A stretch of 64,000 nt of DNA from Sipunculus nudus (GCA_026874595.1 CM049311.1:36375176-36439175), one strand, 5' to 3'. Numbered from the stretch's first letter, positions 49,330-59,213 are shown. Numbers and translations are program-made. Notes: generated by a model not told the origin, from the sequence alone.

Positions 49330-49357
49330 GGATATAGAAATAAATTTAACTCATCAA
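49266..49357. repeat. 32-bp inverted repeat around a (TA)n loop
   Basis: The arm at 49266-49297 (TTGATTAGTTAAATT...) is the reverse complement of 49326-49357 with one mismatch. The 28-bp spacer between them is (TA)n. It is a strong hairpin or cruciform candidate. It may be a foldback element or a palindromic duplication at an AT repeat. Confidence 0.8.
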
Positions 49358-49653
49358 CCCCTGTTATAAGCCTCATCCGGCAGCTTTGTGATCAAACAAG
49401 AATCAGACGTTTGAGTTGTATGCATTGAAGCAAATCTGTTTTAGTTATTTTTCGTTATTCTCATTCTTTTCTTGTGCCATATTGCTCTCAATAAACCGAA
49501 CAATATAACCTATATATAAACTAAAATATAAAGTGAACATCATAAAGTATAACCTATTTTTGACAGAAACAAATATCAGTTATTAAAATGTATATTCAAG
49601 CTTCCCCACGTAGGAAGGGAAGGATCCATAAGGGTTGATCAGTTTATTACTAG

Positions 49654-50310
49654 GGCTGCGCGATATTATCGATTTTATCGATATTATTAATAAATCGTGA
49701 TACGGTGATTCGCATACTGCGTATCGCGATACAGTTATCAATATCGACATTTTTCGATATTTTCTTAAAAATGTCTAAATCTTATTTTACTGTAGAAAAA
49801 ATGTTTTTGTTATATTAAACATAGTAATTAATTATTTATTATTAATAATTCATTTATATCTCTCGTCACATGTTATGATAACTGCATTAAGTTCCAGTGT
49901 CAAGTATTATAGGTGTTTAAGAATGGCAGCCTTGCGATGTGGTACACGGCTGTGGTTGCACACACCACCTAAACCGCAATGTAATAAACCACAGTCCTAA
50001 ATTCTCTGACTGATGATTTAGTTACACATGTAGGGCCTAAAGAAAAATTGATCTTAAAGGTTTACTTGAAAAATGTCTACAATATGCAAGTACTTTACAA
50101 AATGCATTAGTAAATACTCTGGTCATATTTCGTGTTTGAAATAAACTAATCTGCATGAATTATTCATTTGACATAATAAAAAATGATTTATAATTATATA
50201 TAATTATTAATTTATATAAATGTATATTTCCTTTAATTTCCTATAAAATGAATACAATGAAAATGTTGCAATACGTATAGCAATACGCTATCACATATCG
50301 CAATATATTG
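49654..50310. mobile_element. Possible non-autonomous hAT-like element
   Basis: The left part begins TAGGGCTGCGCGATAT and continues with repeated TATCG/CGATA words (49654-49760). An AT-rich core follows. The right part (50265-50310) again carries TATCGCAATA-like words. The GGGCTGCGCGATA start is known from hAT-type elements. The right end lacks a clear matching GCAGCCC terminus, and no target duplication was found, so it is truncated or mis-bounded. Confidence 0.45.
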
Positions 50311-51002
50311 CATATGATAAAAAAACGCCTCTTGTCCATGTACGGTTTTTCCTGCAAGGTAGCCAGTAGGCTCTACATCCGTGCCCGTTCATTTGGAAGT
50401 GCTCTCAAGAACATTTATTTATTTACATCATGTTTATACAGGGAAACCAATCAGTTTAAATTAAACTGGTCTTACTTCATACCCTTTAAGCATTATGTAT
50501 TCTTGTGTTGATAAATTTAGACTCTATTACACGACTTTATATAGTATCTAGTATCAAGTGTGTTATAAGACCCCCGTGATTATCACAGTGACAGGGAATT
50601 GGCAAGGGGTTATCACAACTATATTATATTATTCAATCGAAATACCAGGCAAGAGTTAATGGATAAACCTTTGCCTGGTTAGTTCTTTTTCCAAAATTAG
50701 ATATATACTGCAAGACTAATAATCCCACTATGAAATCTCTATTCCTCTATTTGTCTCTATTACACCTTCTCTACATTTACTCAGCATTTTGTCAATTTGG
50801 TTCACTCTCAGTTTCACACTTTCAAAGGCAGAAGTTGGCCGATGATGATAAGAACTTTAAACACTTAGAATGTATTAAACATGTCTACTTAGGGGAATAC
50901 TTGATTTTTTACCTTAGCTGACCATAGGTCTTCTGTACTGTAGTGATCACCCTTTGTCCATCGACCATCCGCCTGACCAATAGAAACTTCTAACTTTTCA
51001 TC

Positions 51003-51020
51003 AAGGTATATATATATATA
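51003..51020. repeat. AT microsatellite, left flank of the gypsy insertion
   Basis: A short (TA)n run directly abuts the gypsy LTR at 51021. Together with the run from 60011 it represents the split target site. Confidence 0.8.
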
Positions 51021-51817
51021 TATAACAGTCCTTCGACTGGGTTAACAAAAGGGGAAGTGTCCTCTCTCTTCCATCATACGACAACAAACGACTGATGTGG
51101 TGAAAAGGGTTTACTGTGAAGTAATAAACATACAACGGTTATGGCGTGTTGCCATTACGAAGTTTGGTGACGGAATCTCCTCCTATCTTTTTCTATTACA
51201 ATGGAATTTTATATATATCTATTGTGATAGTTCCAATCCAGAGACATTTTAAGAAATACAATATTCAAATGCAAATGGGTTACAAGCAGTGTTACAGAAT
51301 GTCATTAGACAAACGCAATATAATACAAAAGTACAGTGGATGCTCTTGTGAAGACAAATATGAGGCTTAATAGAGTGTTATATGACGAGACTGAAAATTA
51401 TGAAAGGAATTACGCCATTGACACACAAACATTGATATTTGTAGTAACCTTGTACGAAATTACGAACGCATATAGTAATTACTATCGTAGGCAATGAAGG
51501 CAATGCTTACCTGTGAAGTAATAAACATACAACGGTTATGGCGTGTTGCCATTACGAAGTTTGGTGACGGAATGGCGCAAAAATGGAGAATATTGAAGTC
51601 GTTTTGGCGGCAGAGTCAGATGTCAGGTGCAGTGTGACGAGTGCATATTAGATAAGTGAACTTAACCCTATAAGGAAATATATGCAAATGACTAATTAAC
51701 TAGTGATGCCCCCTGTCGGACATCATAGACACTAAAATGAACTTAAAAGGCTATAAATTGGGTGCCCTCTATTGGGCATCACGTACACTATCGGAGTCTA
51801 CACCTGAGCCTGTTACA
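51021..51817 (-). repeat. 3' LTR of the gypsy element
   Basis: 797 bp. It contains an internal 63-bp direct repeat (51114-51176 and 51511-51573). It also has two CTCF-like matches on the minus strand at 51762-51775 and 51706-51719, about 50-110 bp into the LTR in transcript sense. The 74-codon frame at 51146-51370 recurs in the other LTR only because the LTRs are near-identical. Confidence 0.95.
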
Positions 51818-51829
51818 CACTCCCCCCCG
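51818..51829 (-). promoter_or_regulatory. Polypurine tract of the gypsy element
   Basis: The minus strand reads CGGGGGGGAGTG directly before the LTR start TGTAACAG. It is the expected primer site for plus-strand synthesis. Confidence 0.82.
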
Positions 51830-52373
51830 TTTGCAATTGGCGTCCCGACAATTTACACAGGCATTGCACACTAAATGGTGAATGTGCATACACATGGAAG
51901 TAGAATATCAACGATTGTAGAACAAAGATTAATTATCTTTGTACGATAATATCAGAGGTGTTTCCCTGGATATTAGGAGAACACTGGAATATCGGCGACC
52001 ACCAGGGGAATCATTCATGATACAGACCTAATAGGTAAGTTTATGATTTAATTTATACTCTTATGATCTTAGTTGAATGCATGTCTTCAGGTAACTTACT
52101 AATGGGCAAGCATTAATGAAGAATAACTTACTCTATCGGAGTGTAACCTTATCAATGATCATCATAATTGATAGGTTGATACGTTTATATCGCCCAATAG
52201 TTTATATCGCCCATTATTTGTTTATTTATATACAATTACATCATTTGTTTCAGATATCATGATGACAAGCAAGGACAAGCATGAAGATTTATTCAAAGCT
52301 GGTACATCTGAAACATGAATCAATGATGAACATTAGTAACAATATACAACAATATAACAATATACAACAATAT
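51830..52373 (-). other. 3' non-coding region of the gypsy element
   Basis: About 540 bp lie between the apparent end of pol and the polypurine tract. It includes short AT-rich direct repeats (AACAATATACAAC units near 52335-52370) and a doubled TTTATATCGCCCA word near 52185-52215. No open frame of note. Confidence 0.7.
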
Positions 52374-54307
52374 TTATCTATTCTTAAATCCTACGACATA
52401 TTCATCTGAACGCAGATGAGCAGGCGGTCTTCGCTGTCGTTGTGGTCTGCCTAAATGGTGTGGAATATTTTCTGAGCAGATACATTCTGTTCAGACCCAC
52501 TGGGTTCTGGTTCAGATGAAACAGGATCCAGTGGTATTTCCGGAATGTGAAACTGAGGTACATCGATATCTGATAGTGACATAGGTTCGGATACGTCTGA
52601 TAGAATTTCTTCTGGGGCAGATTCTAGTGTAACACATATCTCGAGACCCTGGTCAACTTCACTTTCATCAGAGTGTGCAGCATCTGGCCTCCTTCCGTCT
52701 GAACCGCTACCTAGAGAATCTGCAGTTGCTATCAGTTCTTGGTCCTCCTTCAAGTCAACAGTTTCTCGGGCGTTTTGAATGACATGACTATCATGCGGAT
52801 TCGGACGATCCGGGATTTGAATTAAGACATCAGAGGATTCATCAGAAGACTCAACAGTTGTGCTAGTACTAATATGGCGACCACGGGTGTTGATAACACG
52901 GGGTTTCGTTCGGTGAGATATTGTTCTTGGGTTTGTATCTAGTGGCAAACTGTTAATAGGAAGTAACATATTTCTGTGGAGTGTTCTCCGACGTCCATTA
53001 TCATCAAGTGGGGAAACAACAAACAGGGATCTCAACCCTTGGTTTTGCCTGGACTTTATAAATTGTTTCTTCCCACTTGTTAGCAAGTTTCTGCCTGCCT
53101 TTTAGACCTACATTTCGTACCAAGACTTTGTCGCCAGGCATTAAAGTGGTCTTATGACATCGACGATCATATAATGATTTATGTCGAGCCTTGTTTGCTG
53201 TGGAAATACGTTGCGCCGTTTCGTAAGCTAGAGATAGCCGGTTCTTTAATTCAGCCACGTACGTCTGATACGATGTAGTATCAGAAGACTGTGTTTGTCC
53301 CAAAATTATGTCTATGGGCAGACGTGGGTGTCGACCAAACATAAGAAAAAATGGTGAATAACCCGTTGCATCATTTCGACTCAATTGTATGCATGGGTTA
53401 AAGATCCGACCTGGTCTTTCCAGTTTTTCTTTTGATCTGGCTCTAATGTCCCCAACATACTAAGCAGAGTTCTATTGAATCGTTCCACAGGGTTCCCCTG
53501 GGGATGATAAGGAGTTGTGTGGGTCTTTTTTATACCGGCTAATTTACATAATTCTTTGATAATTCGAGACTCAAATTGTGCTCCTTGATCGCTGTGAATT
53601 TTCATAGGGAAACCATAATGATTGATGAAGGTATCATACAGCATTTTGGCTGTTGCTTTCGCTTTAGTTGTTTTACAGGGAAGGGCTTGGGCATATCTGG
53701 TATAGTTATCAGTCATTACTAATATATTTTCGGTGCCTCCGCTGGATGGTTCTAGACTGAGAAAATCTATACACAGTAACTCCATTGGCTCTGAGGATGT
53801 AATAGAAACCAATGGTGCCGTATCAGGTGGTGTTTTCCTTCTGACACAACGAGGACAACTCTTTACATATTCTTTGATATCTTTTGTCATATTTGGCCAA
53901 AAGAATCTTTCTCGAGCCAAGTCGATACTCCTGTCTCGACCGAGATGTCCTACGTCGTCATGAACTCCTGAAAGAGCCATTGGTCTGAGGCTAGTTGGTA
54001 CCACTAACTGATAAGTGTCCTCCCCATTGTCAATTCTTTTACGGTAAAGTAGGTTGTCCTTAAGTGTTAGAGACTTCCGCTTTTTGAACAACGCTAGTTG
54101 CTCAGCATTCAGGTTTTGTGTTTGAATTCGACGGTGGTCTCTCAAATAAAGTATGAAAGGCAGTATGATGGAATCTTGTAATTGGGCAGATTTAACATCT
54201 TGATTGTCGTGTTTCAGGGATGTACAGGACAAGTTCATGACAAAGCTAGACGCAGGATGAACATTTAAACTAGAAATGATGTCATGGGAGGACATACCTG
54301 CTTCACA
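52374..54307 (-). pseudogene. Integrase half of the gypsy pol (frameshifted)
   Basis: Three consecutive open segments (53381-54295, 53004-53384 and 52451-53086) together form the integrase and a long acidic tail. Numbered from the ATG at 54295, the HHCC finger is H112, H117, C147 and C150. The catalytic triad is D177 (in CIDFLS), D236 (in HSDQG) and E271 (in PVERFNR), with 34 residues between D236 and E271 as expected. A stop TAA at 54308-54310 separates it from RNase H. Single-base deletions are inferred at about 53383 (a Cys codon), about 53032 (a T run) and perhaps about 52470 (an A run). After the last one a basic RRPP-rich tail would run to a stop at 52374-52376. The domain would insert the DNA copy into the genome. 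Confidence 0.88.
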
Positions 54308-56668
54308 TTAAGCTTTAATGACATTGTCAGGTATGGTTTTCTCACCTCGTTCCTGGTCGTCCTTTGCTCTAGATATTCTTGACAGGGCGTCTGCGTCGAT
54401 GTTGTGCTTTCCAGCCCGATACTGAATACTGAAGTCATAGTTTGCCAGGTCTGCCACCCATCGTTGTCCAGTCGCATCCAGTCGAGCACTTGTTAGAATA
54501 TATGTCAGGGGGTTATTGTCAGTAAAGACTGTAAATTTAGAGCCATACAGGTAATCCTTGAATTTGTCGGTGACACACCATTTTAAAGCCAAAAATTCTA
54601 ATTTATGTATTGCATAGCGGGATTCAGAAGGAGATAAGCTCCGGCTTGCAAATGCTATTGGGCGCTTTTGCCCCCCTTGTTCCTGGTACAAGATACCGGC
54701 GATACCATCAAAGCTTGCATCCGTATGCAGTATAAATGGTTTAGAGAAATCTGCAAATGCCAAAACGTCAGATGAGCACAACAGGTTAATGAGTTTCTCA
54801 AAAGCTTGTTGATGCTCATCTGTCCAAATGAAAGGACTGTGGGATGTATTACAGAGTGTTTTAGATTTCTTTGATTTCTTTTTGGGTCCTTTTAGTAGAG
54901 AATGAAGGGGTTTAGCTATTCTAGCAAAATCTGGTACAAAGCGACGATAAAACCCGGCAAAGCCTAGGAATCGTCTCACATCTTGAATTGAGCTTGGTTT
55001 TGGCCATTGGCGTAGTACCTCCATTTTGGTGGGATCTGTTTTAATACCATCCTTAGACACTACCTGCCCTAGATATTTGATCTCATTCTGCACAAAGCAG
55101 CATTTTGATGGTTTAAGCTTGAGACCGGCCTCAGATAGGCGTTGAAAGACAGAATTTAGCCTTTCAAGGTGTTCACTGAAGGTACTAGAAAACACAATTA
55201 TATCGTCTAAGTATAGCAAACATTCTCTCAGATGCAAATCCCCCATTACACTTTGCATCAACCTTTGGAAGGTCGCAGGCGCATTAACTAAGCCGAAAGG
55301 CATGGTTTCAAATTCATAAAACCCCAAGGGGCCAACGGTGAATGCAGTTTTAGCTTTATCCTGTTCTGCCATTTCGACTTGCCAATAACCGGCCTTCAGG
55401 TCTAAGGAAGAGAAATAGTGGGCTCCTAATAGTGAATCTAAAGTATCTTCGATTCTAGGCAAAGTGTAAGCATCCCGTACAGTATTCTGATTCAATGTCC
55501 GGTAATCTATGCAAAACCTCAATGATCCATCGGGTTTACGAACTAACACAATAGGACTGGCAAAAGGGGATTTGCTTTCTCTAATTACCTTTGCAGATAA
55601 CATTTCCCTAAGATGTTCTTTCACTTCCTGGAATAATTGTGGGGGAATCCGTCTATATCTTTCTCGGAAAGGCTGATCATTTTTCAAAGTGATGTGATGT
55701 TGGACAAGACTGGTTCGACCAAGATCAGTATCCGATAAGGAGAATAGATGTTCCCATTTCAGTAGAAGCTGCTTTAACTGATCCAGTTCCGTCGGGGATA
55801 TGACATCATTAACTTGAACTAGTTCAAGTAATGATCCCTTTGGTGTACTATCCCCAATGGATTCTATCGCAGAGGCTTCATGTAGTTCACACAGTACAGC
55901 TTTGTTTGGAATTTTAACTTGATGACAGGTTAAATTTTGAATTTGTACTTTTATTCTTTGCTTAGAGCCAGAGGAAAAGTCAACTTGTTGTAAAGTTGGG
56001 CATACCACTAGTCCGGCCGGAAGCATATGGAATTTATCAGTGTCAGTTATGACTAAGGTTTTTCCTTTGGTTACGGCCCTTGTGACGGCATTAACAGTGA
56101 CTTTGCCTCGAGGTGGAACAGTGATTGGTTTAGTTCCATACGCTCGCTTATCATGGTTGGATGAATTCTGACTTAATTGCAATGACTTAAATGCAAGTTG
56201 CCATGGTGTAGACACTTGCAGTTGTTGGACGAAGTTATCTCCTTTTTCCAATTTAAGTGTTTGCATTAAGTTTGTAAGGACATTGGTCCCCAATAGAAAA
56301 GGAACATCAGTATTGAATTCTGTATCCTTAATGACCACGACAGGGACCGAAAGGGTCTTATTGAGCAATGAAGGGAATGTAAGATCTATGGGGATTATTC
56401 CACAATACTCAATAGTTTGTCCACTTACTTGTTTGAATTCCACCAACTCATCAATCGGCGTTAGGTCTTCCAAAGACAGGTTCTTGTCTACAAACCAATG
56501 GGCTATAGTACAAACCTGTGATCCGGTATCAATTAGACCTTTACAAGCTTTCCCATCTGCTTCTAATGTGATTATCTGTGTATTTCCTATGAGGGGAATT
56601 TTAGTAGATTTATGATTGGTGGACCTAGGATTGGTGACATTATATTGGTTTGTGGGTGTTTTTATCAT
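54308..56668 (-). CDS. pol: gypsy pol: protease, reverse transcriptase, RNase H
   Basis: 786 intact codons counted from the first Met. Retropepsin: catalytic DTG at 47-49 (LIDTGSQV) and the C-terminal LLGTNV at 125-130. Reverse transcriptase spans about 335-515, with FCIDYRTLN, LDLKAGYWQ, MPFGLVNAPATFQ and the catalytic YLDD at 486-489. The connection and RNase H follow, with D650 (HTDAS), E691 (KLEFLAL), D717 (FTDNNPL) and a terminal DADALSR near 758-764. It cleaves Gag-Pol and copies element RNA into DNA. The true start is probably not this Met: the frame is open upstream to the gag slippery site and would be entered by -1 frameshifting. The TAA at 54308 is in frame with integrase and is probably a mutation. 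Clade placement within Ty3/gypsy is not resolved. Confidence 0.95.
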   Translation of the reverse strand: MIKTPTNQYNVTNPRSTNHKSTKIPLIGNTQIITLEADGKACKGLIDTGSQVCTIAHWFVDKNLSLEDLTPIDELVEFKQVSGQTIEYCGIIPIDLTFPSLLNKTLSVPVVVIKDTEFNTDVPFLLGTNVLTNLMQTLKLEKGDNFVQQLQVSTPWQLAFKSLQLSQNSSNHDKRAYGTKPITVPPRGKVTVNAVTRAVTKGKTLVITDTDKFHMLPAGLVVCPTLQQVDFSSGSKQRIKVQIQNLTCHQVKIPNKAVLCELHEASAIESIGDSTPKGSLLELVQVNDVISPTELDQLKQLLLKWEHLFSLSDTDLGRTSLVQHHITLKNDQPFRERYRRIPPQLFQEVKEHLREMLSAKVIRESKSPFASPIVLVRKPDGSLRFCIDYRTLNQNTVRDAYTLPRIEDTLDSLLGAHYFSSLDLKAGYWQVEMAEQDKAKTAFTVGPLGFYEFETMPFGLVNAPATFQRLMQSVMGDLHLRECLLYLDDIIVFSSTFSEHLERLNSVFQRLSEAGLKLKPSKCCFVQNEIKYLGQVVSKDGIKTDPTKMEVLRQWPKPSSIQDVRRFLGFAGFYRRFVPDFARIAKPLHSLLKGPKKKSKKSKTLCNTSHSPFIWTDEHQQAFEKLINLLCSSDVLAFADFSKPFILHTDASFDGIAGILYQEQGGQKRPIAFASRSLSPSESRYAIHKLEFLALKWCVTDKFKDYLYGSKFTVFTDNNPLTYILTSARLDATGQRWVADLANYDFSIQYRAGKHNIDADALSRISRAKDDQERGEKTIPDNVIKA

Positions 56669-56713
56669 ACCTGTCCTTCCCCACGACTGAGGACAGGTAG
56701 GACCTAGTTTTTT
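56668..56713 (-). promoter_or_regulatory. -1 programmed ribosomal frameshift signal between gag and pol
   Basis: On the minus strand the canonical slippery heptamer A AAA AAC is in the gag frame at 56713-56707, immediately followed by the gag stop TAG (56706-56704). After a 7-nt spacer (56706-56700) a perfect 9-bp stem TACCTGTCC/GGACAGGTA pairs 56699-56691 with 56676-56668 around a 14-nt loop. Slipping back one base enters the pol frame, which is open from here to 54308. The shifted frame contributes LGPTCPQSWGRTG before the first pol Met. This sets the Gag to Gag-Pol ratio in many retroelements. Confidence 0.88.
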
Positions 56714-58005
56714 AGCAATTGGCCATTTTTGTCCCGTCTAGCATGACACTGATCTACAGTATGGGTGTTACGCTTGCAACGGGTACAGTACAACTCTGGT
56801 GGATTTTGAGTCCTGGGAAATCTAGTTGTAGAGTTAGAAGCGGTTTTCTGTGAAGAGGGGGTTTTCTCTATACGTGATAATCTGGCTTCTAATTTCTCCA
56901 TTCTACTAGTGAATTTTCCCTCTATTGAATCCAGACGGCTGAACAATTTATTGAGAGAGGAATTGTCAGCCTTTTCAGCCTGGGAAGACAGTTGATTAGT
57001 TTTTGCGGTTTTTCGGGGACACTTTTGTGACTCTAATGCTCTACAAGCCGCAAAGAGTTCATCGAACTCTTCATCGTAATCATAACGGTGGCGAGTGGCA
57101 TCTTGAATTTCTTTGTTAGCTAACCCATTCCAAAACTTTGAACGAAGCATTTGGTTGTATTCTATAGATGACATTGGTTGCTTTTTATTGATCAGATCTA
57201 GCATTCCATGCAGCCTACAACTCCATGTGATAATGTCTTCCTTAAGGTCTTGTTTACTTGAGTGAAAGTTGTGTTTAAGAAGATCTAGAGGAAGAACATT
57301 GCCAAAGTATTTGTCAAATTTCTGTAATACTTCTGAAGGACTTGAGCCATCAGGCATGGAAAATAGCACACTGGCCGCTGTGCCTTTTACAGATTGGTGG
57401 ATGGCGGTAATTATTTGTGGTTCAGGTATGGAGGTATTGTTTATCAGTGCCTTAACCTGTAATCGCCATTGTTCATAACTATCTGTTTTGTCATGATTCC
57501 CTGTAAAGGTCGAAATTTTGGGCGCTACTACAGTATAGCTAGTTTGGGCTGAAGGAAGCTGGATGTTTTCATCTCTAATAGTTTTGAATTCAGCTATTAA
57601 CTGATTCACCTCGGCATCAGTCATAAAAGACAGTCTGTTAACTAACTGGTGCACAAAGTCAACACCGCTTCCACGGATGCTTGAAAAGTCTATGCTGTCT
57701 AAGCGGGACCTACCTACTAGGGTGGTAATCTCAGCCAAACAAGAAGGGTCGGCCTTTTGCAATGATAGTTTAACTTTATCTTTGTCTAGCAAGCGTGTCC
57801 CTGTTAGCATAGTAACAGCTTTTTCCGCAGAATCTACATCTGTATATATGGTATAGCCACGTCCAGTGCATAGGCCAGAATGAACTTCTCTAACAAATAA
57901 GAGATGATCTATCGGGCCAGCCTTAGCCATATGAGTTGACATTTCCTCATAATTGGCATCAGGTGGTATCCCATGGATACTCACAACACACAATAAGTCT
58001 ACCAT
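56704..58005 (-). CDS. gag: gypsy gag with RRM-like N-terminus and PNMA-like capsid
   Basis: 433 intact codons. Residues 1-85 fit an RNA-recognition-motif fold: an RNP2-like VVSIHGIP strand, a helix at ANYEEMSTHMAKAG, an RNP1-like GRGYTIYT strand, a helix at SAEKAVTMLTG and a last strand KVKLSL. Residues about 155-335 form the capsid, with STFTGN, YEQWRLQVKALI, KGTAASVLF, LQKFDKYFGNV and an RLHGMLDLI segment. This resembles the paraneoplastic Ma (PNMA) Gag-derived proteins, whose N-terminus is also RRM-like. A short coiled segment lies near 350-385, and a CCHC knuckle CTRCKRNTHTVDQC at 407-420. Gag would package element RNA into particles. The stop lies directly on the slippery site. ATG at 58005 is the first Met of the frame. 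Confidence 0.92.
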   Translation of the reverse strand: MVDLLCVVSIHGIPPDANYEEMSTHMAKAGPIDHLLFVREVHSGLCTGRGYTIYTDVDSAEKAVTMLTGTRLLDKDKVKLSLQKADPSCLAEITTLVGRSRLDSIDFSSIRGSGVDFVHQLVNRLSFMTDAEVNQLIAEFKTIRDENIQLPSAQTSYTVVAPKISTFTGNHDKTDSYEQWRLQVKALINNTSIPEPQIITAIHQSVKGTAASVLFSMPDGSSPSEVLQKFDKYFGNVLPLDLLKHNFHSSKQDLKEDIITWSCRLHGMLDLINKKQPMSSIEYNQMLRSKFWNGLANKEIQDATRHRYDYDEEFDELFAACRALESQKCPRKTAKTNQLSSQAEKADNSSLNKLFSRLDSIEGKFTSRMEKLEARLSRIEKTPSSQKTASNSTTRFPRTQNPPELYCTRCKRNTHTVDQCHARRDKNGQLLKN

Positions 58006-58490
58006 TTTGTATTTATAGACTAAATGACGAACTTTTGCTGCTATGATCAGTCAACTTTGCAATTGACTTTCATAATAGCAAGAACAAACGCTACCATGAT
58101 CAGTCAACCATGCAGTCGACTTTCATGATAACAAGAAAATCCTTTGGAAATTGCTATCAATGACAAATATAAAATGTCTCTGATATTTGATTAGTACTCT
58201 TAACTATGTGAATCAGTGCTGTGTCGGTGCATATGTCGAATGTTTGATTTCATCCAACTGTAAACCATAAACTAGGCAATTAAATGACAACTCACAACAC
58301 GATCAAATGATAGAAAGACAAAAAAAATAAAGCAACTAATGTTGGATGATCGAATGGATAAGGCAAATATGGATAATAAAGAAAAATTTAATATGTGTGA
58401 CTGTAGTTTGTGTTAAGTTTTATTTTAAGTCCATTTAAAAGGTTAAAAGGTTGTTGACATGAAAAAAAATGTCAATAGTGCATCAAAGTG

Positions 58491-58596
58491 TCACTAGGTG
58501 GCAGCACGTGTTTATTGTACGTACGCACGACGGTAAAGACTTGTGTCACCAGGCGACACTAGGTTGCAGCATATAAACAGCGACACTAGGTGGCAG
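58491..58596 (+). promoter_or_regulatory. Cluster of three CTCF-like motifs in the gypsy leader
   Basis: Against the CTCF consensus CCASYAGRKGGCRS, the plus strand matches 13 of 14 at 58491-58504 (TCACTAGGTGGCAG), 12 of 14 at 58556-58569 and 13 of 14 at 58583-58596 (ACACTAGGTGGCAG). A further degenerate half-match (TCACCAGGCGAC) starts at 58546. All point the same way, antisense to the element. Binding is inferred from sequence only. Confidence 0.5.
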
Positions 58597-59194
58597 CACA
58601 GCCAAAAGGGAGTGAAAAATTCCTCAGGATGAATTAACGATAATAATCAAACGAATTGCTTGATAAAATGGTGAATAGCAAGTAGCAAGTATCCCTATCT
58701 TTAAATGACTAGTACATAATATAGTTACAAATATAGTGTACCTTTACCTAAACATATAGTGAATACAATATAGAAGTACATGCAATGACAGCAATTATTA
58801 AAACCGAGTCCATATGAAAAACAAAACGAAATACTCACAAGAGTCCTACGAAATAGTGATCCAACATATCCAGTGAGGCGACGAAATGTAAACGTTAGAA
58901 GTCCATTTAATGTGTTTTTCAAACAAACCAAGTCCCGGTGCTAGACTAAGACAAACAGGTTATGGTCGGACACGAATTATTTCGTTCCTCAACAACGTTA
59001 ATAAGCCTGCGTTGTGTAGCGTACAGCGTCACTCGAAGATAGAAAACTGAGCTCAGTATGGTAAACTGTGTCACGCCTGACTGCGCCTCAGAGCTGGTGT
59101 GCACCCCAGCTAGAGGGAACGCGACTTAAGACTTAAGCGAGTGCGTCTTGGCGTCCTGCATGGCGACACTAGCGATATGGAGAAAGAACGAATC

Positions 59195-59212
59195 CCCGCA
59201 GCAGGGCCTCCA
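59195..59212 (-). promoter_or_regulatory. Primer binding site of the gypsy element
   Basis: One base inside the 5' LTR end, the minus strand starts TGGAGGCCCTGCTGCGGG. TGG pairs with the CCA end of a tRNA, and the position is standard for minus-strand priming. The neighbouring plus strand (CGAATCCCCGC) resembles the T-arm of a tRNA, but I could not name the tRNA. Confidence 0.65.
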
Positions 59213-59213
59213 T

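Larger units (their letters stand above)
58006..59213 (-). other. Leader (5' untranslated region) of the gypsy element
   Basis: About 1.2 kb between the 5' LTR and gag, with no convincing reading frame. It holds a tandem pair of about 52 bp (58037-58088 and 58090-58140), each built around an AGTCAAC...GTCGACT or TTGACT inverted word, and the CTCF-like cluster at 58491-58596. It is much longer than a simple gypsy leader and may carry packaging or regulatory functions. Confidence 0.75.

Noticed and set aside
50730-50921. 63-codon frame starting with a hydrophobic, signal-peptide-like segment
   Set aside because: AT-rich DNA readily produces Leu/Ile/Tyr/Phe-rich starts. There is no domain, cysteine pattern or neighbouring exon to support a secreted protein.
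52451-53086. Envelope or accessory gene downstream of the gypsy integrase
   Set aside because: The frame continues the integrase C-terminus after a single-base deletion. It has no signal peptide or membrane segment.
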